Assembly: GCF_014633365.1 (NCBI RefSeq)
Contig: NC_068349.1
Location: 11,086,753-11,150,752, forward strand
Source of the DNA: Diospyros lotus
Taxonomy: Eukaryota; Streptophyta; Magnoliopsida; Ericales; Ebenaceae
DNA length: 64,000 nucleotides
Direction: 5' to 3'
Below, piece after piece: positions 47,300 to 60,296 of this stretch. Below the pieces are notes generated by a model. It did not search any database. It had not been told where the DNA came from and saw only the letters and a program-made list of their open reading frames with translations. A program made the position numbers and the translations under genes. Positions within the stretch are counted from its first letter, which is position 1, and every line of letters begins with the position of its first letter.

Positions 47300-50200
47300 T
47301 TGATTTCTGCGCTGCAAAGACGAAGCTTCCCTCACCCCCAAGTGGGAGTCAAATGCAATAATGGGATTGTCGTTTACCAGTAAGCTCATCCTTCGATCCT
47401 GGCCGTTCAATCTGCTCCATCGGGCGGGTCTAATCAGAGCAAGTTTGATTCCGTCACGTTGTGCACTTCCGGTTTGTGTTATTGTTACATTGCCTTGGAT
47501 AGCGCGGAACCTCCTTTCTTCGATTCTTCCAGAAGATAAAAGTAAAGTGAAAATAAAAAAATAACCTTTTACAAGAATAAAAGAAAAAGAAGCTAAAATT
47601 ATATTTTATTTCTATCAGAGCATCTTATACTTATCTCCTGTAAATCTAAACTCCGAATTAATAGAATTATAAAATAAAATTAAAATCAATATAACTCGAT
47701 TAAATCTGGATTGAGTCCGAACTAATTTCAGTTTAGCAAACATATAACAATAAAATTCTTAAAACTTCTAATAAAATTGAAGAATATTTAGAGTTTTAGA
47801 AATTAAATTTGGAAGAGTGCACCGGCAAGATACCAAGCAAGTCTTAGTATTATATATAATAGAGTGAGTTTACAGATAACATGTATACAATTTGTCATGT
47901 ATTTTCCTAATTCCTTCCACTTTAGTTTTAGTGTTTAATATAATCATATATTATTATTAATAAATATTTGGGTCCTTAAAAATTCGGTTGTCTAATTTAG
48001 ATGAACCCTATTTTAATTGGTTTAAAAAAATTTGACTTATAATAAATATGTGATGCGAAAGGTATGATTGTGAGGCCATTTGAATTGTCATTTGCATGGG
48101 ATAGGAGGAGGAGGATAGGTTGTCGTTGTAGCGTAGTGGACAAAGCCGCCCGGCAAACTGAGTCACATGGCTTTAAATCGGGGTGCAATTTGCAGTTGAG
48201 ACAATTTGAAAAGTTCAGCTCATTCATGGACATAAATAGCAGTGGAGACCTTTCCACGTTGTACACAATAGGGCTCCGTCCTATCTATCAAGCCTTTTAA
48301 GTTGGTCAGATTAACCAGCCAATTTTGTTTTTCTAAAATTTAATTACGAAATCTTTGGGAACTAGATTTTTCAATACATTATTATGTTATATGCATGTAT
48401 TTTTATTTTATTTTATTTTTATAAAGTATCTTAATTATTCATTCAAAACAAGAAAATAAAATATGAAAATGTTTGTTTCCCTGGTAAATTATATTATTAT
48501 TAGATGTGAAGTTTTAACACTAATATACTAAGATGGTTCTTATGATCTATAAAAAGGTTATCATTTTGAGATATAAAAACAACTCCCTCTAATGTGTTTG
48601 AATTGTTGAATACTAAGTTTTGAAATGTCGAGAGTGTTTGGCGTTTCAATTTGACTGCTTATAAGCTGTCAATAGCTTAAACGCTTTATTATTTTTTTAA
48701 TTATATATTTATTAAAAATTAAAGAATTTAAACACTATTTTAATAGTATTTTGAAAAAATTCTCTTGTCTAGATTTTCTCAACACCTTCTTATCAAATTA
48801 TATGGATGATCAAATATTTTACAAATTTACCCTTCAAAAATCTTATATTTTCAACTCTCTCTTTGCCTTTAAACATTACAAACTTCAACCCATCCCTATC
48901 TCTAGTTTCCAAAATCGTTGCCTCAAACCCATCGCCGTTGCCCCAACCGGTCACCTCTATCTCCTCATTCATGGTCTCTATTGCCGCCTCCAACTTTCCA
49001 TCACGGAGTTGTCATCTCCAACTCGTTGTCATTCTCTCTCTATATGTATAACATATATATATTAATATATATTATATTAATATATTTGAAATTTTTATGA
49101 ATTAAAATTAAATTTAAATATAAAATATTATATAAATATATTTTTTAATAATTATATATAATTTATTAATATTTAATGATAAAAAATTTATCAGATATTA
49201 ATTTATAATTTATTTGTATTATAAATTAATATTTTTAATCATAATAAAGTTGTCAATTTATTCTCAAAAAAGAAGATATTATCAGTTTTTAACACACAGG
49301 TCAAGTGGTTGGATCATAATAAGTTGAGATTCGTACCAGTAAGTCGTGATTTAATTTCTTATCTTGCATAATGAGATAAAATTTTCATTTGTGATTTATC
49401 TCATCTATCAAAATTAAGAACATAAATGACGAAACAGGAAAGATTGATAATTTTAAGAAAAAAAAACATCATCAATTCAATTAAATTCACGAGGAAGAGG
49501 AGAATTAGTCTCCAGCATTAAAATCGATGCTGGCTGGTGGTATCTTAGACGTCTAAAAAAGACACATGAAGACAAACAGAGCCCGTGATTTGGATCGAGT
49601 AGCTACCCAGAGTCAGAGACACTCAGCTCAATAGTCCCTCTAGCTAGTCTCCCTAAGAATTGAAGCAGTCACATGATCTTGTTTACAAACTAAGTCTTTG
49701 GTCTTATCCCAACCACCCGGCCCCATCTTTGTTAAACTACTACTTTTTTAAGTAGAAGCATTAAACAAACAACTGAACCAACCGGCTCTGCGCATTTATT
49801 TATTAATTTAACTACTACTATTCATGTTTATGAATGACCCTGTGTCTCTCAACCAGGTCCAATCCGCCCGACGAGCTGGCATCTGAATCCTGCTTTAAAT
49901 ATTCATTGAAAAAATCCCACATCGATTCCTCTTGACCCGGTACAAATTATATTATAATATTATTATTACTGCTATTATGATGCTAATAAATTGAAGCAGA
50001 ATTAACGGTTTATGATGATGAGGAGTGATAAAGTTGATTAACAAATTGAGGAATGGGGATTAAACATTCTTCTTGGGTTTGGGTACGTACGTGAAGCAGA
50101 ATTAATGTTGTCTGTTGTAGTGTAGCTGGAAGATATATATGAGCGTGCCTTTCAAGCTTCCACGGTGTTGTTTTTGTTAGAAAATTGGAACAGGAAGAAT

Positions 50201-50857
50201 GTGTGAATACGGAAAGGACGAGAGGTAGAGGACAAGTAGCCATGGAATGGAATGGAATGGAATGGAAGCAAAGATAAAATATTGCAGAAATAAAAGAAAT
50301 TTGTCTGGAATTGGCTGTGTCTGCTTCTGCCGCCCCCGCCCCCATCCCCGTCCCCTACAACAAACAAGATGCTCAATTCACAAATTTTCTCATGTTGAAC
50401 CATATATCCTTCATCCTTGGCCATCTTATATTCCACACCAAAATAGTATTCGGTTGTTATATATTTCATTTTCTTCTTCCTTCTCGCTAGCTCCCGTTTG
50501 CCAATCCAATAACACTTCTAATTCCTTCTCCTTTTCATTGTCTAGATTCACTAGGAAGCGATTTTGAGGAATCCAAACAGAGGCAGCCAACTCCACCAAT
50601 GTTAAATCCAAAACCCTAGATTAATTTGGTATGTACATATATAAAAACTAGCCGATTCATATGTATACAAAGTCTGTTGACTTACTTTTTAATGAATGAA
50701 GCATTTGAACCTAGAACTTAATATTGAATTGGCCAATTTCCACTGCTTTTAACTTCTTTCTTTCACCCCTAAACAATGTTTTTTTTAGGGTGAGATTGGA
50801 AAAAATTGGAGGTTGAAGGCTTTTTTCTCCACCATTTGCATCAATATACCAATGACA
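47300..50857. other. Intergenic region, no convincing gene
   Basis: AT-rich. It holds a SINE-like segment (48110-48300), an AATGG pentanucleotide repeat (about 50243-50262) and short open frames near 48750-49100 and 50010-50611 with no family signature. The frames at 50152-50611 on the minus strand are somewhat coding-like but unassigned. Confidence 0.45.
48110..48300 (+). repeat. Possible tRNA-derived SINE remnant
   Basis: TAGCGTAGTGG at 48129-48139 fits the Pol III A-box consensus. A degenerate B-box-like GGCTTTAAATC follows about 30 bp later. No target duplication or tail was established. Confidence 0.25.
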
Positions 50858-50993
50858 TGTTGATGCGAGTTGTTCTTGAGTTATTGAAGAGATATCACAG
50901 GCTAGAATCATGCACTCTAATCCCTCAATCATAGGGTCATCATGGATTCACAATTACAACCGTAATACTTGTAGTTTCTATATAGACTAGCTT

Positions 50994-51024
<31 letters not shown>

Positions 51025-51087
51025 TCTACTCTAACTTTGTAATAATTTAGAGTAGAATGATATATATGAGTTGATCTCTTGCCAACA
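50858..51087 (+). repeat. 5' LTR of copia element 2
   Basis: Direct repeat of 56257-56462. It contains GTTGTTCTTGAGTTATTGAA and ends CTCTTGCCAACA, followed at once by a tRNA-Met-type primer site. Confidence 0.88.
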
Positions 51088-54000
51088 TGGTATTAGAGAA
51101 AATTTCGATCCTTTGTCTTCCATTCAACCAACCCTAGTGAAACAAAGTTGCATTCTTTTCCTATAGCCGACAACGATTCTTCTCTTATGGCTGACAACGA
51201 CTCCCACTCGGGTGAATCCCCAACCATTACCTCTATTCTATACGAACTGGTGGCAAGGATGACAGAAGCTTTGAGCAAAGCTCCAACACCGATTCCAACC
51301 ACCAATTCAGGAACTACACTGATTGGCATCAAATTGGACGGTACAAACTACGTCCTCTGGTCACAAGTCATTGAGATGTACATCTCGGGCAAGGATAAAC
51401 TCGACTATATCAAAGGAGATCTCTCGCAACCATCAACAACCGACCCATCCTTTCGTAGGTGGCGGACCGAAAATGCAAATGTGAATGGATGGTTGATTAA
51501 TTAAATGGATCCATCTCTTATTGGTAACTTTATCCATTTTTCAACGGCAAAGCAAGTCTGGGATGCAATTGCAACTACTTACTTCGATGAAAGTGATGCA
51601 GCCCAGGTTTATGAACTTTGACAATGAGTAGCCGCAACTTAGGCAGGGTGACAGCTCTCTAGAGAAATACTACAATGACCTCCAAGGTCTATGGCGGGAG
51701 ATTGATTTTCGCCACCTCAATCTCATGAAATGTTCAATAAACATCCAACACTTTGACAATATATTATAGGAGGATCAAGTATATAACTTTCTTGATGGTT
51801 TGGATGATAAACTTGATAATATTAGAAGTGATGTGTTGTAACTTAAGCCATTTCCCACGATGGAACAAGCATATGCTCATGTTCGCAGAAAAGTTGTGCG
51901 TTAGGTAGTGATGATGACAGCCTATCATGTTGAAGACATGGCTAGAGCGGTGTTGGCCTTACGAAGTCTCAAATAGGGACCCTCTACTCCAACCAACTCT
52001 TTGTCAATAAATGGAAGGTTCAATTCAACTTCTAAGTCAAAGGGCCTACCAGATGGGACAAAATGCTCTCATTGTGGAAATTCAAAACATACTAGGGATA
52101 CATGCTTCAAACTACATCGATACTCAGATTGGTGGCATGAGTTACAAGCAAAAGGGCGGTAGGATGGGAGCAAAAAAAATGGTGGAATAAGCAAAAATGC
52201 AGCAAACAGTACTGGCAAGGCTGCAATAGCCTCTGTTGTGCCCCAACTATCCCTTATCCATGCTACAATGGTGGATTTGGATGCAGGTATGGCTTTTTTG
52301 GGGACCAATTCCACTAAATCTTATAACAATTGGATTCTTGATTCAGGGGCAACCGATCACATGACATATGATGCTAGTGATTTTTCAGAACGATCATTTC
52401 CTCGACCTATTAGCATTGCTAATGCTAATGGAGACATATCTCTGGTAAAAAGGGTTGGTACAGTGAGAATATCACCAGCCCTCTCCCTGACCAATACCCT
52501 TCTAGTGCCATCATTGTCACATAAATTATTGTCAGTAAGCTAAGTCACGAAGGAGTTAAATTGTGTTGTTCTAATTTATCATACATTTTGTCTTATTTAG
52601 AATATTCTCACCAATGAGATAATTAGGCGTGGTACTAGAAGGAGGGAGGGGTTCTACTATATGGAAGATTTTGGCATTGGTCGAGCTAACCATGCAAACA
52701 ACACCAGCGATCGAAATAAGGTGCACATTTGGTTGTGGCATTGTCGGTTAGGACATCTTTTATTTGGTTATCTAAAATATGTTTTTTCTATTTTATTTTC
52801 AGGATTGTCGGATTTGAATTTTAAATGCGAGACATGTGTCTTAGCTAAAATTCGTTGTGTTACTTATCCCTTGAGTTTGAATAAGAGTCAAATACAATTT
52901 CAGCTGATTCATTCTGATGTATGGGGTCCATATCCTAAATGCACTGTGTCTGGTGTTCGATGGTTTGTGATTTTTGTGGATGATTGCACTCGAATGACAT
53001 GGTTATATCTGATGAAAAATAAAAATGAAGTTTTTTCTATTTTTTTCTCATTTCATGAGATGGTTAAAACCCAATTCTTTGCTATGATTCGCATACTTTG
53101 CTCTGATAATGGCGGAGAGTATGTGAATTGAGAATTCCGCAATTATTTCACCCACCATGGCTTGCTTCATGAAACCTCCTGCCCTCAGACACCGCAACCA
53201 AATGGCATTTTTGAGAGAAAAAATCAGCATATTTTGGAGATTACTCGTGCTCTTCTTCTTAGTGCTGTGTCCCTACTCAGTTTTGGATCGATGTTGTCCC
53301 TACAACAGTTCACCTTATTAACCGGATGCATTCTAAGGCTTTTAAGCTTCAGACTCATCTCCAAACTCTATCCATTGCCATTACTCTACCTATATGGCCT
53401 TAATGATTCCACCTCGAGTCTTTGGTTGCGTCACTTTTGTTCACCTACACAAGAATCAATGCATAAAACTTGATTCTTGTGTCGTTCGATGCTTGTTTCT
53501 GGGATATGGTCCACACCAAAAAGGATACCGCTGCTATAATCCGACTACCCGTCATACCCATGTGACAATGGACGTCACTTTCTTGGAATCCAAGTATTTT
53601 TTTCCTTCTGCCAACCCTACTTCTACTCTTCAGGGGGAGTCTAGGAATGAAAAGCTAAACTGGCTGAGATTTGATTAGCTAGGATTTGATTGGACAGCAA
53701 GCCTTATATACACCTGAGGACACTAGTGAAGAAACTAGTGAGAAGCATGAAGAGAAAAAGCATACCACTGAAGCAGAAGTAGTACCGCCTCCTCGTCCCA
53801 CAATATCCACAGACCCAACTCTTGAGAATACTCTTAAGGTAAGCTCCCCGAACTCTCCAAGTACACCTCTAGTTGCTAACGATACTCCTGTGCACTATGA
53901 GTTGCCATAAAGGCACAACGGAGGTAAGCCTCCAGACAGATACTCTCATGACTTTGAAGGCCAAGGGTTGAAATACCCAATTGCCAACTATATGTCTACA

Positions 54001-54510
54001 AATAGGCTTCCTGAACTTCTCAAGGCTTTCATAGACGAACTCTTCTCATGTTAAATTCCTATCAATGTTCAAGAAGCAATGAAAGATCCTAAATAGGTCC
54101 AAGCTATGAAGAAGGAGATGGAAGTGCTATTAAAAAATAAAACGTGGATCCCTGTCACTCTACTTGAAAGATAGAAGACAGTAAGGTGCAAGTGGGTGTT
54201 TTTAATTAAATATAAGGCAAATGAAACAGTTTAGCGGTATAAGGTGAAACTTGTAGCAAAGGGATTTATGCATACATATGGAGTTGACTATCAGGAGACC
54301 TTCTCACCCGTAACCAAACTAAATACAGTGAGAATACTACTATTGCTTGCCGCAAACCTTGATTGGTCATTACATCAATTTGATGTGAAGAATACTTTCC
54401 TGCATGGTTGTAATACCCCGAGAGCCCAGAGAGAAGTTAGTATATATCGAGGATAGTGTAAGAAAGGAAATAACACCAGCTGATACCTTTTGGGCTGAAT
54501 GTTGGCAAAG

Positions 54511-54573
54511 AACTCCCAAGTTAAGCGTGCTTAACCTGGGGTAATCCAGGGATGGGTGACCCCCTAGGAAGTT
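54511..54573 (+). promoter_or_regulatory. 5S rRNA-like Pol III control region in left Cassandra LTR
   Basis: AAGTTAAGCGTGCTT matches the plant 5S A box, and GGATGGGTGACC with the downstream GGAAGT matches the C box region. It has the same orientation as the element. The middle differs from true 5S, so it is a derived promoter, not a 5S gene. Confidence 0.9.
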
Positions 54574-54950
54574 CGCGTAGGCCCATCAGGGTAAGTTGTT
54601 CCGGTTCTTCCTATCGCTCGATCGGATCGTTACAGGTGGTATCAGAGCCAACCCCCGAGCCTCTGAGCGTGGTGGTGGGGTAAACCTCAGCGAGGAGGCT
54701 GAGTCCCGAAGGGGGTGTGTGTAGGCCCCTATGGGGGGTGCGTGTAGGCACCTTAGGCGAATCCCACATCGGCCATGCATCGGGGGGAGAGCTAGGACCG
54801 ATTGTAAGGTCGCATGACGAGGACGTCATGTGCTTAAGGGGGGAGAATGTAATACCCCGAGAGCCCAGAGAGAAGTTAGTATTTATCGAGGATAGTATAA
54901 GAAAGGAAATAACACTAGTTGGATACCTTTTGGGCTGAATGTTGGCAAAG

Positions 54951-55013
54951 AACTCCCAAGTTAAGCGTGCTTAACCTGGGGTAATCCAGGGATGGGTGAC
55001 CCCCTGGGAAGTT
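54951..55013 (+). promoter_or_regulatory. 5S rRNA-like Pol III control region in right Cassandra LTR
   Basis: Same boxes as in the left LTR; CCCTGGGAAGT here is closer to genuine 5S than CCCTAGGAAGT on the left. Confidence 0.9.
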
Positions 55014-56256
55014 CGCGTAAGCCCATCAGGATAAGTTGTTCCGGTTCTTCCTATCGCTCGATCGGGTCGTTACAATGGTGATCTTAAAGAATAAATTTAT
55101 ATGAATATTCCCCCAAGATATGTAGCCAACACAAAAGACAATGTTGTTTGCAAGTTACAAGCAACTTTACACGACCTAAAACAATCGCCTCGAGTTTGGT
55201 ATGGGAGATTCAGTATAGTAATGAGAAAGTATGGGGTCCAGCAAAGTAATTTTGATCACACCTTGTTCTTGAAACATAGGCAGGGCAAAGTGACTGCTTT
55301 GATAGTCTATATAGATGATATGATCATCACAGGAGACGATTCAGAGAAAATAGCAAAACTTCAAGAGCAGTTGGCATCTGAATTTGAAATAAAGAACCTA
55401 GGAGGACTCAAATACTTTAAGGGAATTAAAGTTGCTAGATCAAAGCAAGGTATATTTCTATCTCATAGAAAATATATTCAAGACCTTCTAACATAGGCTG
55501 GATTACTAGATTGTAAGCTTGCAAATACTCTAATAATTCCAAATCACAAACTTGGGGAATATCCCAACCAAGTACCGACAAATAAAGGAAGATACCAACA
55601 ACTAATAGGCAAGGTTATTTATCTCTCTCACACGCGGCCCGACATTACATATGCAATAAGTGTGGTAAGCCAATTTATGCACTGTTCAAGTGAGGATCAT
55701 ATGAGCGCTGTCATATAGATTTTAAAATACTTGAAGTCCTTCCCTGGAAAGGGGCTTATGTTCTCAAAGAGCAACCACCTAAGAGTAGAAGGGTATGCAG
55801 ACGTAGATTAGACAAGGAGCACCATGGATAGGAAATCCACCTCGGGCTACTTCACCTTTATTGGAAGGAACTTAGTTACTTGGAAAAGTAATAAAGATAA
55901 GGTAGTTGCACAATCTAGTGCTGAAGCTGAGTTTCGTGGTATGACTAAGGGGCTATGTGAATTACTGTGGCTTAGAAGACTGTTAAATAAAATTGGCTTT
56001 GCTCCCAACTTCGAGATGAATCTATTTTGTGACACTAAGACAACAATTGACATCTCACATAATCCTGTTCAGCATGATTGGATGAAGCATGTGGAGGTAG
56101 ATTGACACTTCATCAAATAACATCTCCGTGCAAAGATCATTTAATTCGAAGACCAACTAGTAGATATTTTTACGAATGCAGTATGTAGTAAAATATTCTA
56201 CAACTCATTAGACAAATTGGGACTCATCGATATATACGTACCAAATTGAGGAGGAG

Positions 56257-56462
56257 TGTTAGCGTGAGTTGTTCTTGAGTTATTGAATCATGAACTATAA
56301 TTCCTCAATCATATATAGGGTCATCATGGATCCACAATTACAGTCGTAATACTTGTAGTTTTTGTATAAGCTAGCTCTGTATATATATATATATATATAT
56401 CTACTCTATAACTGTAATAATTTAGAGAAGTATGAAATATATGATTTGATCTCTTGCCAACA
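56257..56462 (+). repeat. 3' LTR of copia element 2
   Basis: It follows the purine tract TTGAGGAGGAG and ends TTGCCAACA. It shares most of its length with 50858-51087 but lacks a segment near the start and has a different microsatellite. The interval 56463-57366 beyond it holds CT/GA microsatellites (56684-56715, 57050-57070) and no gene. Confidence 0.88.
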
Positions 56463-56682
56463 CAACACCCCTCTTCTTTTTTATTTCATGTTTTCATCTG
56501 AATCTCGCACATTTTTCTTTGAATCTTCTTTAAATTTTGGGTAAAATAAACAGTAACGTTTAGCATAAAAACAAAAAGTACCGAAGATATGAGAAATTAT
56601 AGCAACTATCCTTACCATACAAACCTTATTGAATTTTTTCCTTGCTATAAATTAACTTACAACTGTTAAAAATTTCTAAATA

Positions 56683-56715
<33 letters not shown>

Positions 56716-57366
56716 GTAGCTAACTAACAACCTTCCAACCAATCAATCTAGTGGGTTCGACATCAGCCACCAGTTTATTTGGTCAGGGTAGTTGAGCACT
56801 CCCTGTCCCTCTCTTACAGGTTCCCAGTTCAGTAATAGGCAAATATCCTATATCATTCTTGATGCCATTGATTAGTGAATGAACATATTTATAATGAGGG
56901 AATAAAAATTATATCTTTGTGAATAGAAAAAAAAAGATTAATAAAAACTGATGATGGGAATCGAAAAAAAAAAATCAAGAATAAACACAAAAATTCTTTA
57001 TTTGGCCATACATGGAGATTTCTACTACACTTGTTTAAGGTATGGGAAAGAGAGAGAGAGAGAGAGAGAAAAACATAAAGGTGTTTAGACCTTTTGATTG
57101 GCACAATAATAGTTTTCACCTATTCTCAACCTTAAGAAACCCAGCCCATCTATTCTAGAATAACTCTAGTAACGAAGGGAGAGAGACAAAGAAACGGGGA
57201 GAGAGAGAGAGTAGATTCCACCATAGTTGGGTCTTTTTCTTCAATGCCTTCTCCCTTCCCCCTCTCTCTCATCTATTAAACCCATTGCTATCTCCCTCTC
57301 TCCTTCATCTATTAAACCCATTGCTAGGGTTACAAGGTTAGAAGTCAATCCAGACAATGACGTTTA

Positions 57367-57598
57367 GGGTATGTTTGATAGAGATGAAAAATGAAGATGG
57401 AATTCGAATTCCATCTAAATTTCAAAAAATTCTATCAAACAACTTTTCAATTCTATGAAATTCGAATTCCATTTTAATTAAAAGAAGTGAAGATTTTCCT
57501 TGAATCAAGGAATTGGAATTCCTAAGAGTTAGGGTAAGAATTGGAATTTCATGGAATTAGAATTCCATTCTCATTTTCCACCTCTATCAAACGCAATC
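57367..57598. mobile_element. Tourist-like MITE, copy 1
   Basis: Termini GGGTATGTTTGATAGAG and (reverse complement) GATTGCGTTTGATAGAG continue as inverted repeats for about 35 bp. The 3 bp target duplication TTA is at 57364-57366 and 57599-57601. Size and TTA target suit PIF/Harbinger-derived MITEs. Confidence 0.85.
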
Positions 57599-57833
57599 TT
57601 AGAGTAAAACCCATCTTCCGCGAGTTGTTTTTTATCTTCTTCTTCTTTTTTTATTAACCTTTGCATAATTTAAAAATAGATGGAAATTATATTTCAAAAA
57701 TAATAAAAATTTTAAAAAAATATTTTTGAAAAATATTATATATATTTAGTTTAATATAGAAATATATATTTATTTTATATATAATAATAAAAAAATATAT
57801 TTTTATCAATTAAAATTTATTTTAGTGTTAGAT

Positions 57834-58440
57834 TGTTGATAGGATGATTAGGAACTTCCTTTGGAGCGAGAATGAGGTTGATTCCCACAAGGCGAAGGTG
57901 GCTTGGCGGGATATTTGCTGCCACAAGGCGAAGGTGGAATGGGGGTGGTGTTGGAATTGACGGTTCCCCCCTCCCCTTTGGATCATTTGTGGCTCTTCTG
58001 GTGTTTCCTGGTTCCTTTTTCCGCTGAGTCGCCAGCTTCGTACCTTGAAGTTTGACAGTTTGTTCATCTTTCAGCCTTCATATATAGCAAATGGGGGGGG
58101 GGGGGGGGGGGGGGGGGCACTCTTGGTGGTGGGTGGTTGCGGGTTTTGACAGTTTCCCTTGTTCTCAAGGCTTTGCTGCAACTCTTTCTGGCCCTATCGA
58201 TGCTGAAGTGCTTTTGATGCCATCTTTAATTATCAGATGTTGTATTCCTTGTGTTCGTGTCTTAATTGCCTCATCTGTTTGAGGGTTGTTTAGTTGTTGC
58301 TTGCTGTTGTTGTGCTGCATTTTGGCTTTTTTGTTTTGTTTTGTTTTGCGTGGGGTTATGCCTTGGCTATTGTTGTAGACGTTTTTACGCTGATTTTGTT
58401 TATTATATATTGTATTTGTAGAAGAAAAAAAGTTTTGAGT
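57834..58440 (+). pseudogene. LINE (non-LTR) retrotransposon 3' fragment
   Basis: The plus strand reads DRMIRNFLWSENE and KAKVAWRDICCHKAKVEWG, typical of the region between RT and the zf-RVT domain in plant L1-type LINEs. GT- and TTTTG-rich sequence resembling a LINE 3' UTR follows (58260-58440). A 25-G run lies inside (58093-58117). It is 5'-truncated and frameshifted. Confidence 0.6.
58093..58117. repeat. Run of 25 G
   Basis: An uninterrupted homopolymer of 25 guanines, capable of forming quadruplex structures on the plus strand. Its exact length may be affected by sequencing. Confidence 0.85.
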
Positions 58441-60296
58441 CATCGTTCACATGGTTACGCTTAATTAGTCGGCTTCTAGATAGTTATTAATAAAAAAATG
58501 TTGCATGAGTTAATTGTACCAAAGAATTATCTATGGCACCAATAATATATCTTGTTAGCTAGGTAGGTCTCAATATATACCAACGTCATTAATATTATGG
58601 GTTCATACTACCAAAATAATAATGATAAATACGAAGATATACCTAATTTTATACTCTTCGATCGTTTATTATTTAATCCAACATAAAATATTTTAACATT
58701 GAAAAACAATATATATTGATATGAAAAAAAGATTATTGTATATATTATTTTCCAATATATATATACGGTAAAAATAGTTTCCATTAATATTTGGGGTGAC
58801 GATGTTGAAAAATGGTATCACCAAAATGTCGTAGGTGATCACTAAAATGAATAGATTGTCTGATTAAATTTCTCAAGGGGGCCTTAATTCCAACGAAACG
58901 AAAGGATGCAAGAGCATGGATGGATGGATGGATGGATGGATGGATGAAGAAGATGTGAGAAAGACGTGTAATTAAGCGAGCTTGAAGAATGCGAGACTGA
59001 AGAAAACACGTGCGTGCAACGGAGATCACTATTTGATCAGATTAGATGGTCATTAACCAAGGAAGATTTAATTTACATGCATTTTGACTGTTTTGTCTTT
59101 GAATACATAATAATAATCTTACGTACCGTTGAAGTCTTTGCCTTGGCCTCGACGTCAGTCATTTGTGTATATATATAATCATTTACAATTTAATTAATCA
59201 TCAGCCACCACTTTCTTAATTAATTAATTATATTCATTCATTCAGTCACAAATTAACCAAATTCGTCAAACCCAGTGGAAAATGACGTCGTAACAAAGCA
59301 AACTATACATCATTAATTTACGACTCTATTCTAAATTTACTTTAATTAATATTGTAGAAATTATATCATTTACGTTTTCGATCAAAATAATTAAGAATGG
59401 GCTTTTCCTAGCTATCATTTAAAAATAACAGAAAATACCAAAATATCGAGAAAATACTATCGCAGCAGGCACTGTACGTCCAAAAAATAAATAACGCAAA
59501 TTAAACTACTGATAGGACAATTTTAATTTCCTCTTAATTTCTGTGAACTTGCCAATAGCTAGCTAGCGAGCGAGGAAGCAATCAATATGCAAATAAAAAG
59601 TCTAATGAAATAATCCTCTTTGTAAAAGGTGTAATGAAATAAAATCAAATTTTTTGTTGATTGGAAGTTCATATTAAATGAAAGCATATGAATAGAATCA
59701 AATATCGAAAAATATATAACTGCTATCCTTATAATAATTACAAATGGCAAGCCTAACTAGTTAGTCCTTTTCTTTTTCCAATTTCTTAATTCATAAGATT
59801 ATTAAGACAATATTTATGTTGAGATTTAAAAAATATAATTATTTAAATTAGAGCACTCGTACTAGCTTGCACGAAAACATAATATATGATACGTAACAAA
59901 TGAAAAATATGACATTTTTTTTACAAGTATGAAAAGAAAATTATGTGAGAAAATATATAAATAAATAAATATATAGGAATCTTTCTATAAATATAATTTA
60001 TAGTACAAATAATTATTATTTAATCAAACATTAACATGAATTTCATTTTTTATTCAAACATACATAAATACAAGTTACTGTTGTCTCTAAAATGGTCGTC
60101 TTATCCCATGGAGACAAAATTGTTTCTATTTCCAATATGATTATAGAAAAACAATTGTATTTTTCAAATCGAAAGCATATTTTTTTATATTTCTTAATAT
60201 TTTAGGATAAGAAATATTTTGAACACGTTGCATTAGAGGGCTCGTCTCTATTATGAATGCTGAGTAGAGAAAGTATAAGATTTTGAATAAAAGTTA
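58441..60296. other. AT-rich intergenic region, no gene seen
   Basis: It contains an ATGG tetranucleotide repeat (58916-58946) whose reverse translation creates an HPSI-type artefact frame. Nothing else is recognisable. Confidence 0.5.

Larger units (their letters stand above)
54409..55074 (+). mobile_element. Complete Cassandra TRIM with 5S rRNA-derived LTRs
   Basis: LTRs at 54409-54634 and 54848-55074 start TGTAATACCCCGAG and end CGTTACA. The perfect target duplication ATGGT is at 54404-54408 and 55075-55079. The primer site GGTATCAGAGCC (tRNA-Met type) follows the first LTR and the purine tract TTAAGGGGGGAGAA precedes the second. The 213 bp interior is non-coding. The two LTRs differ at about nine positions. 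Removing the element and one ATGGT restores the host RT reading across the site, which proves insertion. Cassandra elements are known to carry 5S sequence in their LTRs. Confidence 0.96.
51148..56110 (+). pseudogene. Copia gag-pol pseudogene
   Basis: Gag N-terminal region at 51148-51504 (IKLDGTNYVLWSQVIEMY), broken by a stop after WLIN. Zinc knuckle near 52064-52100 (CSHCGNSKHTRDTC). Protease at 52330-52370 (WILDSGATDHM). GAG-pre-integrase at 52730-52860 (LWHCRLGH, CETCVLAK). Integrase core at 52900-53230 (IHSDVWGP, CSDNGGEY, NGIFERKN). RT at 54230-55500, split by the Cassandra insertion, with IVYIDDMIITG as the active-site motif. RNase H at 55824-56100 (AQSSAEAEFR). Stops occur in nearly every domain, so it is not expressed as a polyprotein. 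Confidence 0.9.
50858..56462 (+). mobile_element. Nearly full-length Ty1/copia retrotransposon (inactive)
   Basis: LTRs at 50858-51087 (230 bp, TGTTGATGCGAGTTG to TTGCCAACA) and 56257-56462 (206 bp, TGTTAGCGTGAGTTG to TTGCCAACA) enclose gag, protease, integrase, RT and RNase H in copia order. The primer site TGGTATTAGAGAA follows the 5' LTR and the purine tract TTGAGGAGGAG precedes the 3' LTR. Flanks TGACA and CAACA are not a convincing target duplication. Many stops and one nested insertion (54409-55074) inactivate it. The LTR length difference includes a variable TA/TG microsatellite. Confidence 0.9.

Noticed and set aside
50010..50611. Minus-strand frames near 50.0-50.6 kb
   Set aside because: They are somewhat coding-like in places but with no conserved motif, splice structure or homologous copy that I can identify.
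50853..56467. Target duplication for copia element 2
   Set aside because: The flanks TGACA and CAACA share only three of five bases, not enough to claim.
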